Assembly (NCBI GenBank): GCA_946482165.1
Contig: CAMLQS010000012.1
Location: 1 to 35,470, forward strand
Direction of reading: 5' to 3'
Origin: an uncultured Verrucomicrobiota bacterium
Lineage (GTDB): Bacteria; Verrucomicrobiota; Verrucomicrobiae; Opitutales; Opitutaceae
DNA: 35,470 nt
Shown: in pieces, positions 8,335 to 15,221 of the stretch
Layout of the letters: each line of letters begins with the position of its first letter
Numbering within the stretch: position 1 is the stretch's first letter
Translations under genes and position numbers: made by a program
The notes under the pieces: generated by a model
Seen by the model: the letters and a program-made list of their open reading frames with translations, nothing else
What the model was told of the DNA's origin: nothing
The model's database searches: none

Positions 8335-9218
8335 CCGCCGCTCTCCCGCCCCACGCCGCTCAACGTCGCCGCCAGCCCGCGCCCGTCCATACCGAGGGAA
8401 AGCATCCGCTGCCACCAGTGGCCATGGCGACCGCACCGAGGAAATGGCGGTTCATCAAGGTCCACGCTCGCCACGGGATCCACCAGCGGGACCCCGGCCG
8501 CCTTCAAACGCGCCGCCAGCGTCTCGTTCCGCCTGTCGCCAAACGCCTCGCACATCGTCACCGCCTGCAGGCGGTCGCCGCGATGAATGCAATAGGGAAC
8601 GGCCAATCGCCTCACCTCGGTGCCCATCAGGGTCCACTTCAAATAGGACTCCGCTTGAATGCGTCCGCCCTCGGCAAAGTAGTCGGCTATGCGTCTTAAG
8701 CGGCGCAAATAAGGCAGCATTAAGTTCGCCGGCCCCAGCGCCCACTGGTCGTTGATTCCCCCGAAATTGTCATGCTCCGGCACCCATATGGCGTTACGGC
8801 CTGCGCACTCCCGCCAATCGAAACGATCCAGCAAGAGAAGATCGGGGCGCCACTTGAGGATCCAGTCGCGCGCAGGGTCGATCTCGGCGCCAAACAATTC
8901 CGCCGCCCGATACTGGCGGGCCAGTTGCGCCAGCATCGAAGGCTTCAGTCGCGCCGTCTCCCGCCCCCGCCCGCCAAGCAGGGGCCACGCCCAGCGCACC
9001 CTCCACGGCAGCCGCTCAGGCGGATTCCACGTATCCACCGTGGCCTCCGGATACAAGGCCTCCGCCTTCGCTTTCTCCCCGGCCCCGCACTGAACCACCA
9101 GCCTGGCCGCGCCCGCATCGGCCAGATGCTCGCGGAATGGCGCCGCCGTTTTCTCCGCCGAACGTAGTTGGCCGATGATAAAAACAAAAAGCCGCGGACC
9201 GTCCATCGGCGTATTCAC
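8331..9218 (-). CDS. Unrecognised polysaccharide-locus protein, possibly glycosyltransferase-like
   Basis: A 295-residue soluble protein, first gene of the leftward operon. The start is GTG at 9218, chosen because GGGAAGG lies seven bases upstream; an in-frame ATG four codons later has no such site. RLFVFIIGQLRS looks like the first beta strand of a GT-A fold. WILKWRPDLLLLDRFDW contains an RPD motif, and WVPEHDNFGGINDQWALGPANLM has the NDQ-ALG pattern seen in several galactosyltransferase-like families and in proteins annotated only as hypothetical in capsule clusters. I cannot name the family. Position upstream of the flippase and 4-base coupling to it suggest a role in assembling the same glycan. 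Confidence 0.8.
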   Translation of the reverse strand: MNTPMDGPRLFVFIIGQLRSAEKTAAPFREHLADAGAARLVVQCGAGEKAKAEALYPEATVDTWNPPERLPWRVRWAWPLLGGRGRETARLKPSMLAQLARQYRAAELFGAEIDPARDWILKWRPDLLLLDRFDWRECAGRNAIWVPEHDNFGGINDQWALGPANLMLPYLRRLRRIADYFAEGGRIQAESYLKWTLMGTEVRRLAVPYCIHRGDRLQAVTMCEAFGDRRNETLAARLKAAGVPLVDPVASVDLDEPPFPRCGRHGHWWQRMLSLGMDGRGLAATLSGVGRESGG

Positions 9219-9316
9219 GCCGCGCCTTCCCGCGATGCGAGTCGGAAATCGCTAGACCTCTCCGCGGCCGGACCTAGCGTCGCCGGTCCCTAGCCACCTG
9301 AAGCCCGCCGCTCGCA
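9219..9316. promoter_or_regulatory. Divergent intergenic region between the two polysaccharide operons
   Basis: Only 98 bases separate the GTG of the leftward operon from the ATG of the rightward operon, so both promoters and any shared operator should lie here or overlap the coding ends. The region holds a perfect inverted pair, CGCTAG at 9250-9255 and CTAGCG at 9274-9279, plus a third CTAG at 9289-9292. CTAG is usually rare in bacterial DNA, so three copies in under 50 bases is notable. No clear -10/-35 pair is visible. Function as an operator is inference. Confidence 0.35.
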
Positions 9317-9955
9317 ATGACCATCCTTAGCCACCGCGGACTCTGGAAAACGAAAGATGAGCAAAACACCTTGGCCGCTTTCGAACGCTCCTTCCGCCTC
9401 GGCTTCGGCACCGAGACGGATTTCCGCGACCGCGGCGGCCGTCTCGTCGTCGCCCACGATCCCGAACCCGCGCCAGCCCTCGACGCCGCCGATTTTTTTG
9501 CGCTTCTGGCCGAGATAAATCCGGCTCTCCCGCTGGCCATCAACATCAAGGCCGACGGGCTGCAAACCCTCCTCCTCGAGCAGCTCGTTCGCCACGGTAT
9601 ATCAAACTATTTCCTCTTCGACATGTCGGTCCCCGACGCCATGCGCTCCCTCGCGGCCGGCCTCCGCTGCTTCACCCGGCGCAGCGATCAGGAACCCGCG
9701 CCAGCATTTGCCCATCTTTCCGCCGGAGTATGGCTGGACTCTTTTTCGCACGGATGGCTCAAGTCGCAAACTGTCGCAGAGCTCCTCGAAATGAATAAAC
9801 TGGTCTGTGTCGTGTCCCCCGAACTCCACAAGCGCCCTCACCTGGATTTCTGGCAAGAGCTGCGGGACCGGCGACTCGAGAGCCATCCCGGTCTCATGCT
9901 CTGCACCGACCGCCCCGAAGAAGCCGCACGCTTCTTCTCCCCCCCGCGCTCATGA
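9317..9955 (+). CDS. Glycerophosphodiester phosphodiesterase (GDPD)-like protein
   Basis: A 212-residue protein beginning MTILSHRG. It keeps the GDPD metal and catalytic pattern: His6-Arg7 (HRG), NTLAAFERSFRLGFGTETD with Glu33 and Asp35, and VVAHDP with His47. LAINIKADGL takes the place of the usual central strand carrying an acidic or basic residue. At 212 residues it is shorter than most GDPDs (about 240-300) and has no signal peptide, so it should be cytoplasmic. By family it hydrolyses phosphodiesters of glycerol or similar polyols. As first gene of an operon with a phosphatase and nucleotidyltransferases, it more likely handles a polyol- or sugar-phosphodiester intermediate than phospholipid. 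It overlaps the next gene by 4 bases. Confidence 0.85.
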   Translation: MTILSHRGLWKTKDEQNTLAAFERSFRLGFGTETDFRDRGGRLVVAHDPEPAPALDAADFFALLAEINPALPLAINIKADGLQTLLLEQLVRHGISNYFLFDMSVPDAMRSLAAGLRCFTRRSDQEPAPAFAHLSAGVWLDSFSHGWLKSQTVAELLEMNKLVCVVSPELHKRPHLDFWQELRDRRLESHPGLMLCTDRPEEAARFFSPPRS

Positions 9956-10581
9956 TCAAAGCCATCATCTTCGACATGGACGGCGTCCTTATCGACGCCA
10001 AGGAGTGGCACTACGAAGCGCTTAACCACGCCCTGAACCACTTTGGCTTCAACATTAGCCGCTACGATCATCTCGTCACTTTCGACGGCCTCCCCACCCG
10101 CCGAAAACTAGAGATGCTGACCCGGGACCAAGCACTGCCTCTCGGCCTCCACCCCCTCATCAACGAACTCAAGCAGATCTACACGACCGAGCTGATCCAC
10201 ACTCGCTGCAAGCCGATCTTCCAGCACGAATACGCCCTCTCGCGCCTCAAAGCCGACGGCCGGCGGCTTGCCGTCGCATCCAACTCCGTTCGCTCCAGCA
10301 TCGAACTCATGATGCGCAAAAGCAATCTTGCCCCCTATCTCCAAGCCATGGTCAGCGCAGAGGACGTGCGGGCCGGGAAACCCGCGCCGGAAATCTATCA
10401 GCGCACCATGCAGATCCTCGGCGCCGCCCCCGAGGAAACCCTCGTCCTCGAAGACAACGAACACGGCATCGCCGCCGCCCGCGCCGCCGGAGCCCACCTC
10501 ATGGTCGTGGAACAAATCCTGGATGTCGGATACGACAACATCTCTCGCCACATCCGACGCGCGGAGGGTCTCGCATGTTGA
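9952..10581 (+). CDS. HAD superfamily phosphatase (subfamily IA, beta-phosphoglucomutase-like)
   Basis: A 209-residue protein. Motif I is IIFDMDGVLID with nucleophile Asp8 and acid/base Asp10. A helical cap follows (about 15-85). Motif II is AVASNS, motif III is the lysine of RAGKPAPEIY and motif IV is LVLEDNEHGI. All catalytic residues are present. The family dephosphorylates sugar phosphates or isomerises them; the cap lacks an obvious mutase signature that I can recognise. Its ATG overlaps the GDPD-like gene and its end overlaps the next gene by 7 bases, so it belongs to the precursor cassette. Removing a phosphate from an activated-sugar precursor is the most likely job, as heptose-phosphate phosphatases do in similar capsule loci. 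Confidence 0.9.
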   Translation: MIKAIIFDMDGVLIDAKEWHYEALNHALNHFGFNISRYDHLVTFDGLPTRRKLEMLTRDQALPLGLHPLINELKQIYTTELIHTRCKPIFQHEYALSRLKADGRRLAVASNSVRSSIELMMRKSNLAPYLQAMVSAEDVRAGKPAPEIYQRTMQILGAAPEETLVLEDNEHGIAAARAAGAHLMVVEQILDVGYDNISRHIRRAEGLAC

Positions 10582-11321
10582 CACTGCTCGTTCTGTTCTC
10601 CGGATCCAGCGCAGCCTTCAAAGAGGCCGGCCACGCCTATCCCAAAAATCTCGTCGAGATCGCCGGCAAGCCGCTCATCCAGCATGTCCTCGATCATCTG
10701 CGCCCCCTAAGCGCGCGTGACGCCCGCCTCGTCTGCCTGCTGCGCAAAGACGAGAATAGTCGCCACCATACCGGAGCGGTCATCCGTCTCCTCGAGCCCG
10801 CCGCCAAAGTGCTCGAAATCGCCGGCGAAACCTCCGGCGCCGCCTGCAGCGCCCTCCACGCCGTGGACCTTATCGATCCCGCGCAACCCCTCGTCATCGT
10901 CAACGGCGACCAACTCCTGCCCGGCGCGGACCTCGCCGCCGTGATCGACGGTTTTGCAGGACGCGGCCTCGACGGCGGCATCGTCGTCTTCGAGGACATC
11001 CATCCTCGCTGGTCTTTCGTCAAATGCGACGACAAGGGCCTCGTCATCGAGGCGGCCGAGAAACGCCCCATCAGCAACCTCGCGACCGCCGGGTTCTACT
11101 ACTTCGCTCGCGGCTCCGACTTCGTCCTCGCGGCCTCCGAAATGCTCAAGAAGGACGCGCACCTGGAGGGCCGGTTCTTTATCTGCCCCGCCTACAACGA
11201 ACTCATCCTCCGCGGACGAGCGATCGGCATCCATCGCATCCCGCGCTCCGCCTACCGCTCGCTGGCCGGCCCCGCCGACGTGGCCGCCTACGCCGCGGCC
11301 CTCGAGCGTCCCGCTCCCTGA
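10575..11321 (+). CDS. Degenerate sugar-phosphate nucleotidyltransferase-like protein
   Basis: A 248-residue Rossmann-type NTP-transferase relative. It aligns without gaps at the N-terminus to the intact paralogue encoded at 11659-12420, but the nucleotide loop AGRGSRF of that protein is SGSSAAF here: Gly12 has become Ser and Arg14 has become Ala, while Lys24 (YPKNL) is kept. Other shared motifs are VNGDQLLPGAD (metal-binding Asp), EKRPISNLATAGFYYFARG and FFICPAYNELILRG. Loss of the loop Arg, which in this family contacts the NTP phosphates, suggests an altered substrate, weak activity or a regulatory or scaffold role. It overlaps the HAD gene and lies five bases before the cupin gene. Confidence 0.85.
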   Translation: MLTLLVLFSGSSAAFKEAGHAYPKNLVEIAGKPLIQHVLDHLRPLSARDARLVCLLRKDENSRHHTGAVIRLLEPAAKVLEIAGETSGAACSALHAVDLIDPAQPLVIVNGDQLLPGADLAAVIDGFAGRGLDGGIVVFEDIHPRWSFVKCDDKGLVIEAAEKRPISNLATAGFYYFARGSDFVLAASEMLKKDAHLEGRFFICPAYNELILRGRAIGIHRIPRSAYRSLAGPADVAAYAAALERPAP

Positions 11322-11326
11322 GTCCC

Positions 11327-11662
11327 ATGCCTCGCATCGCCAAACTCGACGCCATGACCAAAGGCTGGTTCATCGGCGATTTCGCCCCCACCCTATGCGC
11401 CACCGATGCCGTCGAGGTCGCGGTCAAGGAATACCCCGCCGGCTTCAGGGAAGCATGGCACCTCCATAAGATCGCCACCGAGTTCACCGTCATCGTAAGC
11501 GGCACCGTCCTGATGAATGGCGTCCGCTACGAACGCGGAGACATCGTCGTCATCCCGCCCGGCGAGGCCACCGACTTCGAGGCGCTCACCCCGGTCGTCA
11601 CCACCGTGGTGAAACTTCCCGGCGCCAAGAACGACAAATACCTCCGCGCCGACCTTCCATGA
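11327..11662 (+). CDS. Small cupin-domain protein
   Basis: A 111-residue single-domain protein; the ATG at 11327 follows the preceding stop by five bases. The first cupin motif is clear: His45-x-His47, then Glu52 and Gly59 in REAWHLHKIATEFTVIVSG, which should bind a divalent metal. The second motif, GDIVVIPPGEATDFEAL, keeps the PPG turn but not the usual His. Small cupins in polysaccharide clusters are often sugar isomerases or epimerases, or bind small sugar-related ligands; which applies is not readable. It overlaps the next nucleotidyltransferase gene by 4 bases, placing it inside the precursor cassette between two paralogous nucleotidyltransferases. Confidence 0.85.
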   Translation: MPRIAKLDAMTKGWFIGDFAPTLCATDAVEVAVKEYPAGFREAWHLHKIATEFTVIVSGTVLMNGVRYERGDIVVIPPGEATDFEALTPVVTTVVKLPGAKNDKYLRADLP

Positions 11663-12420
11663 TCAACATCGTCGTCCCGATGGCAGGCCGCGGCAGTCGC
11701 TTCGCCAACGTCGGCTACACCACGCCCAAGCCGCTGATCGAATTCGGGGGCCGCCCCATGATCCAATGGGTGATCGACAATATCCGCCCCGCGCGCCCCC
11801 ACCGCTTCGTTTTCCTCTGCCTCGACGAACACCTCCGCGCCCACCCCGCCGTGCCGGAGGCGCTTTATCGCCTTTGCCCAGGCTGCGAAATTGTTCGCGT
11901 CGTCGGCGTCACCGAGGGGGCCGCCTGCACCGCCCTCCTCGCGAAGCATCTCATCGACAGCGACGAGCCGCTGATGATCGCGAACTCCGATCAATATATC
12001 GACCTGCCGATCGAGGAGTATCTGACGACCCTCGATCGTGAACGCGCGGCCGGACTCCTCATGACCTTCTGGTCCGACCACCCCAAATGGTCGTATTGCC
12101 GGCTCGCTTCCGACGGACTGGTAACCGAAGTGGTCGAAAAACAGGTCGTCAGCAACGACGCCACCGTCGGCATCTACAACTTCGCCCGCGGGCGCGATTT
12201 CGTCCGCGCCGCCGAGCGCATGATCGACCTCGGCCTCCGCGTGAACGGCGAATTCTATGTCGCTCCCGCCTATAACCAACTTATCGCGGAGGGCGCCCGC
12301 ATCGTCGTCCGCTCGATCGGCGCCGAGGGCGCCGGCATGCACGGTCTAGGCACACCCGAGGACCTCGCCGCCTTCCTCCGGACGGAAAGCTATGCGCGGA
12401 ACGTGATCGCACGCGGATGA
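11659..12420 (+). CDS. Sugar-phosphate nucleotidyltransferase
   Basis: A 253-residue NTP-transferase. The N-terminus MINIVVPMAGRGSRFANVG has the intact GxGxR loop (Gly10, Gly12, Arg14), and TTPKPLIEFGGRPMI provides the signature Lys24. MIANSDQYIDLP carries the metal-binding Asp, and WSYCRLASDGLVTEVVEKQVVSN is the sugar-binding strand region with the conserved E-K. It should form an NDP- or CDP-activated sugar or polyol from its phosphate plus NTP in the cytoplasm. The exact nucleotide and sugar are unknown; relatives in capsule clusters are often misnamed glycosyltransferases. Last gene of the cassette, followed by a 161-base gap in which I see only a purine-rich AAGGAGGGG and a non-convincing 49-codon ORF. 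Confidence 0.9.
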   Translation: MINIVVPMAGRGSRFANVGYTTPKPLIEFGGRPMIQWVIDNIRPARPHRFVFLCLDEHLRAHPAVPEALYRLCPGCEIVRVVGVTEGAACTALLAKHLIDSDEPLMIANSDQYIDLPIEEYLTTLDRERAAGLLMTFWSDHPKWSYCRLASDGLVTEVVEKQVVSNDATVGIYNFARGRDFVRAAERMIDLGLRVNGEFYVAPAYNQLIAEGARIVVRSIGAEGAGMHGLGTPEDLAAFLRTESYARNVIARG

Positions 12421-12581
12421 CGCCTGGCTCTCATTATGCGAATCGCGCAAGCAAGGAGGGGCGACGCCGGCGCCATGGGTCGCTATCGCAACACAAACGA
12501 CGGATTCGGACCTGCGGAGCTCGAACACGGAATTGGGCTTCCCTCACACCGGCGCCAACCTAGCCTCCCGGCCTCCCGCGC

Positions 12582-13274
12582 ATGAAGCTTTCCATCGTCA
12601 TTCCTTGTTATAACGAGGTCCGCACCATCCGCACCATCGTCGATGCCGTTCGCGCCGCCCCGGTGCATGATCGCGAGATTATCATCGTGGACGACTGCTC
12701 TCGCGACGGCACCCGCGACCTGCTCAAAACCGAGATCGCGCCCCTCGTGGACAAGATCCTCTACCACGAGGTCAACCAAGGCAAAGGCGCCGCGCTCCGC
12801 ACCGGCTTCGCCTCCGCCACCGGCGACGTCGTCCTCATCCAGGACGCCGACCTCGAATACGACCCGCAGGAATACCCGCTCCTTCTCGGCCCCATCGAAG
12901 CCGGCAAGGCGGACGTCGTCTTCGGCTCCCGTTTCATGGGCGGCGGCCCCCATCGCGTCGTCTATTTCTGGCACATGGTGGGCAACAAAGCGCTCACCTT
13001 GCTCTCCAACATGTTCACCAACCTCAACCTCACCGACATGGAGACCTGCTACAAGGTGATGAAACGCGAGGTGGTGAAGCGGATCTCCATCGAGGAAAAT
13101 CGCTTCGGATTCGAGCCCGAGATCACCGCCAAAATCTCCAAGATCCCCGACATCGTCATCTACGAGGTCGGCATCAGCTACTACGGCCGCACCTACAAAG
13201 AGGGGAAAAAGATCGGCTGGCGCGACGGTTTTCGCGCCTTGTATGCGATAATTAAATACAACGTGTTCAGATGA
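12582..13274 (+). CDS. Family 2 glycosyltransferase, polyprenyl-phosphate mannose/glucose synthase-like
   Basis: A 230-residue soluble GT2 of the DPM1 type. Motifs in order: [13 protein letters not shown] (4-16), [12 protein letters not shown] (33-44), [25 protein letters not shown] (83-95) with the DAD metal site, VFGSRFMGG and [14 protein letters not shown] with the conserved Cys-Tyr-Lys. There is no C-terminal membrane anchor, as in the short DPM1-like forms. By family it makes polyprenyl-phosphate-linked mannose or glucose, the donor used by GT39/GT-C membrane transferases. The next gene is exactly such a transferase, so the pair probably forms a donor-and-transferase module acting across the inner membrane. 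Confidence 0.93.
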   Translation: MKLSIVIPCYNEVRTIRTIVDAVRAAPVHDREIIIVDDCSRDGTRDLLKTEIAPLVDKILYHEVNQGKGAALRTGFASATGDVVLIQDADLEYDPQEYPLLLGPIEAGKADVVFGSRFMGGGPHRVVYFWHMVGNKALTLLSNMFTNLNLTDMETCYKVMKREVVKRISIEENRFGFEPEITAKISKIPDIVIYEVGISYYGRTYKEGKKIGWRDGFRALYAIIKYNVFR

Positions 13275-13337
13275 AACAGCGTCCGCGCGCCCTCGCCCGG
13301 GCGCCATTACCCCGATGCGATTGAGCCGCACTGAACC

Positions 13338-15221
13338 GTGACCACTCGCCGCGCCTTGATGCCCCGGGTTTCAATCCTTGTCGCGCTGATCCTCCTCGCC
13401 CAGTGGATCGTCTCGCTCGCGGCTGTTAACACCAAAGGCATCACCACCGACGAACCGGCGCACCTTGTGGGCGGACTGGCGATGTGGCAGCGGGACGATT
13501 ACCGCTTTAATCCCGAGAACGGGAACCTGCCCCAACGCATCGCGGCTCTACCTGCCTGGCTGGCCGACGTCCGGCTTCCCCCGTCGGAAGACGACAACTA
13601 CCGGGGCGGCGATGTCTGGATGACCGCCTATCGCGCCACCTTTGAAACGGAAGGGCAGAATCTGCGCGGCCCTCTCATGGCCGGGCGCGCCTTGATCGCC
13701 TTTTTTGGCGTCGGGGTAAGCCTCATGGTCTATCTGTCCGCGCGTTCGCTCTGGGGGGAGGGTGGCGGGCTGTTTGCCTTGGTGCTCTGCGCCGCCTGTC
13801 CAAACCTGCTGGCCCACTCGGCGCTGGCCACCTCCGACGCGGCATCCGCCTTCTGCCTGCCCTTGGCGGCGTGGCTCTATTGGCGCATGCTTGAGGCGCC
13901 TTCCGCGCGTCGGATTTGCCTCGCATCCGCCGGCCTCGGCCTCGCCTGCGTATCCAAGTTCTCCGCGGTGCTCCTCGCGCCCGCATTCTTTCTGCTGCTG
14001 GCCATCCACGCCTGGCGCCACCGCGGCGGCGCACCATGGAAACGCCTCGTTTGCGCCCAGTTCATCCTCGTCTTCGCGGCTTGGGCGGTCATCTGGGCAT
14101 CCTTCGGTTTTCAACACGCGCCCGGCGGGCCCGAAGGCGGGACCTATTTCCGCAACTGGGGCTACGCGCTCGGCCCCGAGGACAGCGTGCAGCGCGTGAC
14201 TATCGGCCATCTGCGCGAGCGGCCTGTTTTTCCCGAAGCCTTCGTGTATGGCGCCGGCTATGTCGCCAGCTCGGCCGCGTATCGTCTGAACTATTTCATG
14301 GGCGAACTTCGCGAAACGGGAACGCCTGGATTTTTCCCCTATCTGTTTCTCGTCAAAACCCCGCCCGCAACATTGCTTGCCATCTTCGGGGGCGCGATTT
14401 CCGCGTTTCTTCTTTGGCGCCGACGCCGTCCCGGGTTCGCCGCCTTGGCGCCTTGGGCGGTGTGGGGATTGGTTTACGGAGCGGCCGCGCTCGCGAGCAA
14501 ACTGAACATCGGCCACCGTCATCTGCTGCCCCTCTATCCCTGCTTGTTCATTCTGTGCGGCGCGCTCTGGCCCGCCCTTCGTGGGCGGGCGCGCCTGCTC
14601 GTTCCCGCCCTCGCCGTCGGAACCGTCGCCACGGCCGCATATTCATTTCCCCACTACATCGCCTATTTCAACCCGCTCGACGGCGGCCCTTCGCAAGCTT
14701 GGCGCAAGGTCGTCGATAGCTCGTTGGATTGGGGACAGGATCTGCCTGCGCTGGAGGCATGGCTGCAGGAGAATCGAAAACCGACGGAAGCTCTCTATCA
14801 GTCCTATTTCGGGTGCGATGAGCCGGCCGCCTACGCGATCAACGCCATCGAGCTCCCAAGGGCACACCACTTCCGGCGCACCCGGCCTTGGTATGAACTG
14901 CATGGCGGACTCTATATCATCTCGGCCAGCATGATGCAGGTGGAACTGCGCCCTTGGAACGCCGCGTCGGAGGCGGCCTATCCACGGCGCCGTGCCATCG
15001 TTGCTGCATTGCTCTCGAATCAGGGAATCGCCTCGCGCGAAGAGTTCACCCGCGAGTTATCCGAAATCGAACACGCCCGGGCAAAACGCCTCGCCGCCTA
15101 TTTGCGAAGGAAAGAGCCCGTCGCGACGCCGGGCTTCAGCCAGCTCGTCTTTCGTCTCACCGAAGAGGAGGCCCGAAAGATTGATCTGGGCGCCGCCCTT
15201 TCACTCGACCTCGCGCCATGA
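13338..15221 (+). CDS. GT39-type membrane glycosyltransferase (polyprenyl-phosphate sugar-dependent)
   Basis: A 627-residue polytopic protein. The first helix (VSILVALILLAQWIVSLAA) is followed by NTKGITTDEPAHL, with the Asp-Glu of the first periplasmic loop typical of PMT/ArnT-like enzymes. ENGNLPQRIAALPAW is the next conserved loop. About ten more hydrophobic segments follow, then a soluble C-terminal part starting with SSLDWGQDLPALEAWL, a motif recurring in this family's bacterial members. It should transfer a sugar from a polyprenyl-phosphate carrier to a periplasmic acceptor. The start is uncertain: GTG at 13338 or ATG at 13359; neither has a ribosome site. Its stop overlaps the next gene by 4 bases. 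Confidence 0.88.
   Translation: MTTRRALMPRVSILVALILLAQWIVSLAAVNTKGITTDEPAHLVGGLAMWQRDDYRFNPENGNLPQRIAALPAWLADVRLPPSEDDNYRGGDVWMTAYRATFETEGQNLRGPLMAGRALIAFFGVGVSLMVYLSARSLWGEGGGLFALVLCAACPNLLAHSALATSDAASAFCLPLAAWLYWRMLEAPSARRICLASAGLGLACVSKFSAVLLAPAFFLLLAIHAWRHRGGAPWKRLVCAQFILVFAAWAVIWASFGFQHAPGGPEGGTYFRNWGYALGPEDSVQRVTIGHLRERPVFPEAFVYGAGYVASSAAYRLNYFMGELRETGTPGFFPYLFLVKTPPATLLAIFGGAISAFLLWRRRRPGFAALAPWAVWGLVYGAAALASKLNIGHRHLLPLYPCLFILCGALWPALRGRARLLVPALAVGTVATAAYSFPHYIAYFNPLDGGPSQAWRKVVDSSLDWGQDLPALEAWLQENRKPTEALYQSYFGCDEPAAYAINAIELPRAHHFRRTRPWYELHGGLYIISASMMQVELRPWNAASEAAYPRRRAIVAALLSNQGIASREEFTRELSEIEHARAKRLAAYLRRKEPVATPGFSQLVFRLTEEEARKIDLGAALSLDLAP

Noticed and set aside
12436..12585. 49-codon ORF in the gap before the DPM1-like gene, ending in an ATGA overlap with its start
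   Set aside because: No recognisable protein, no ribosome site and unlikely composition; any gene starting ATGA gives such an overlap by chance in one frame of three.
13290..13312. GCGCCC/GGGCGC hairpin between the DPM1-like and GT39-type genes
   Set aside because: Six GC pairs arise easily in this base composition, and no T-run follows.
12483..13331. Minus-strand frame of 282 codons opposite the DPM1-like gene
   Set aside because: The plus-strand protein has full GT2 motifs; the antisense translation is Asp/Val/Gly-rich with no family features.
13548..14522. Minus-strand frame of 324 codons opposite the GT39-type gene
   Set aside because: The plus strand encodes a clear membrane transferase; the antisense product is polar and featureless.
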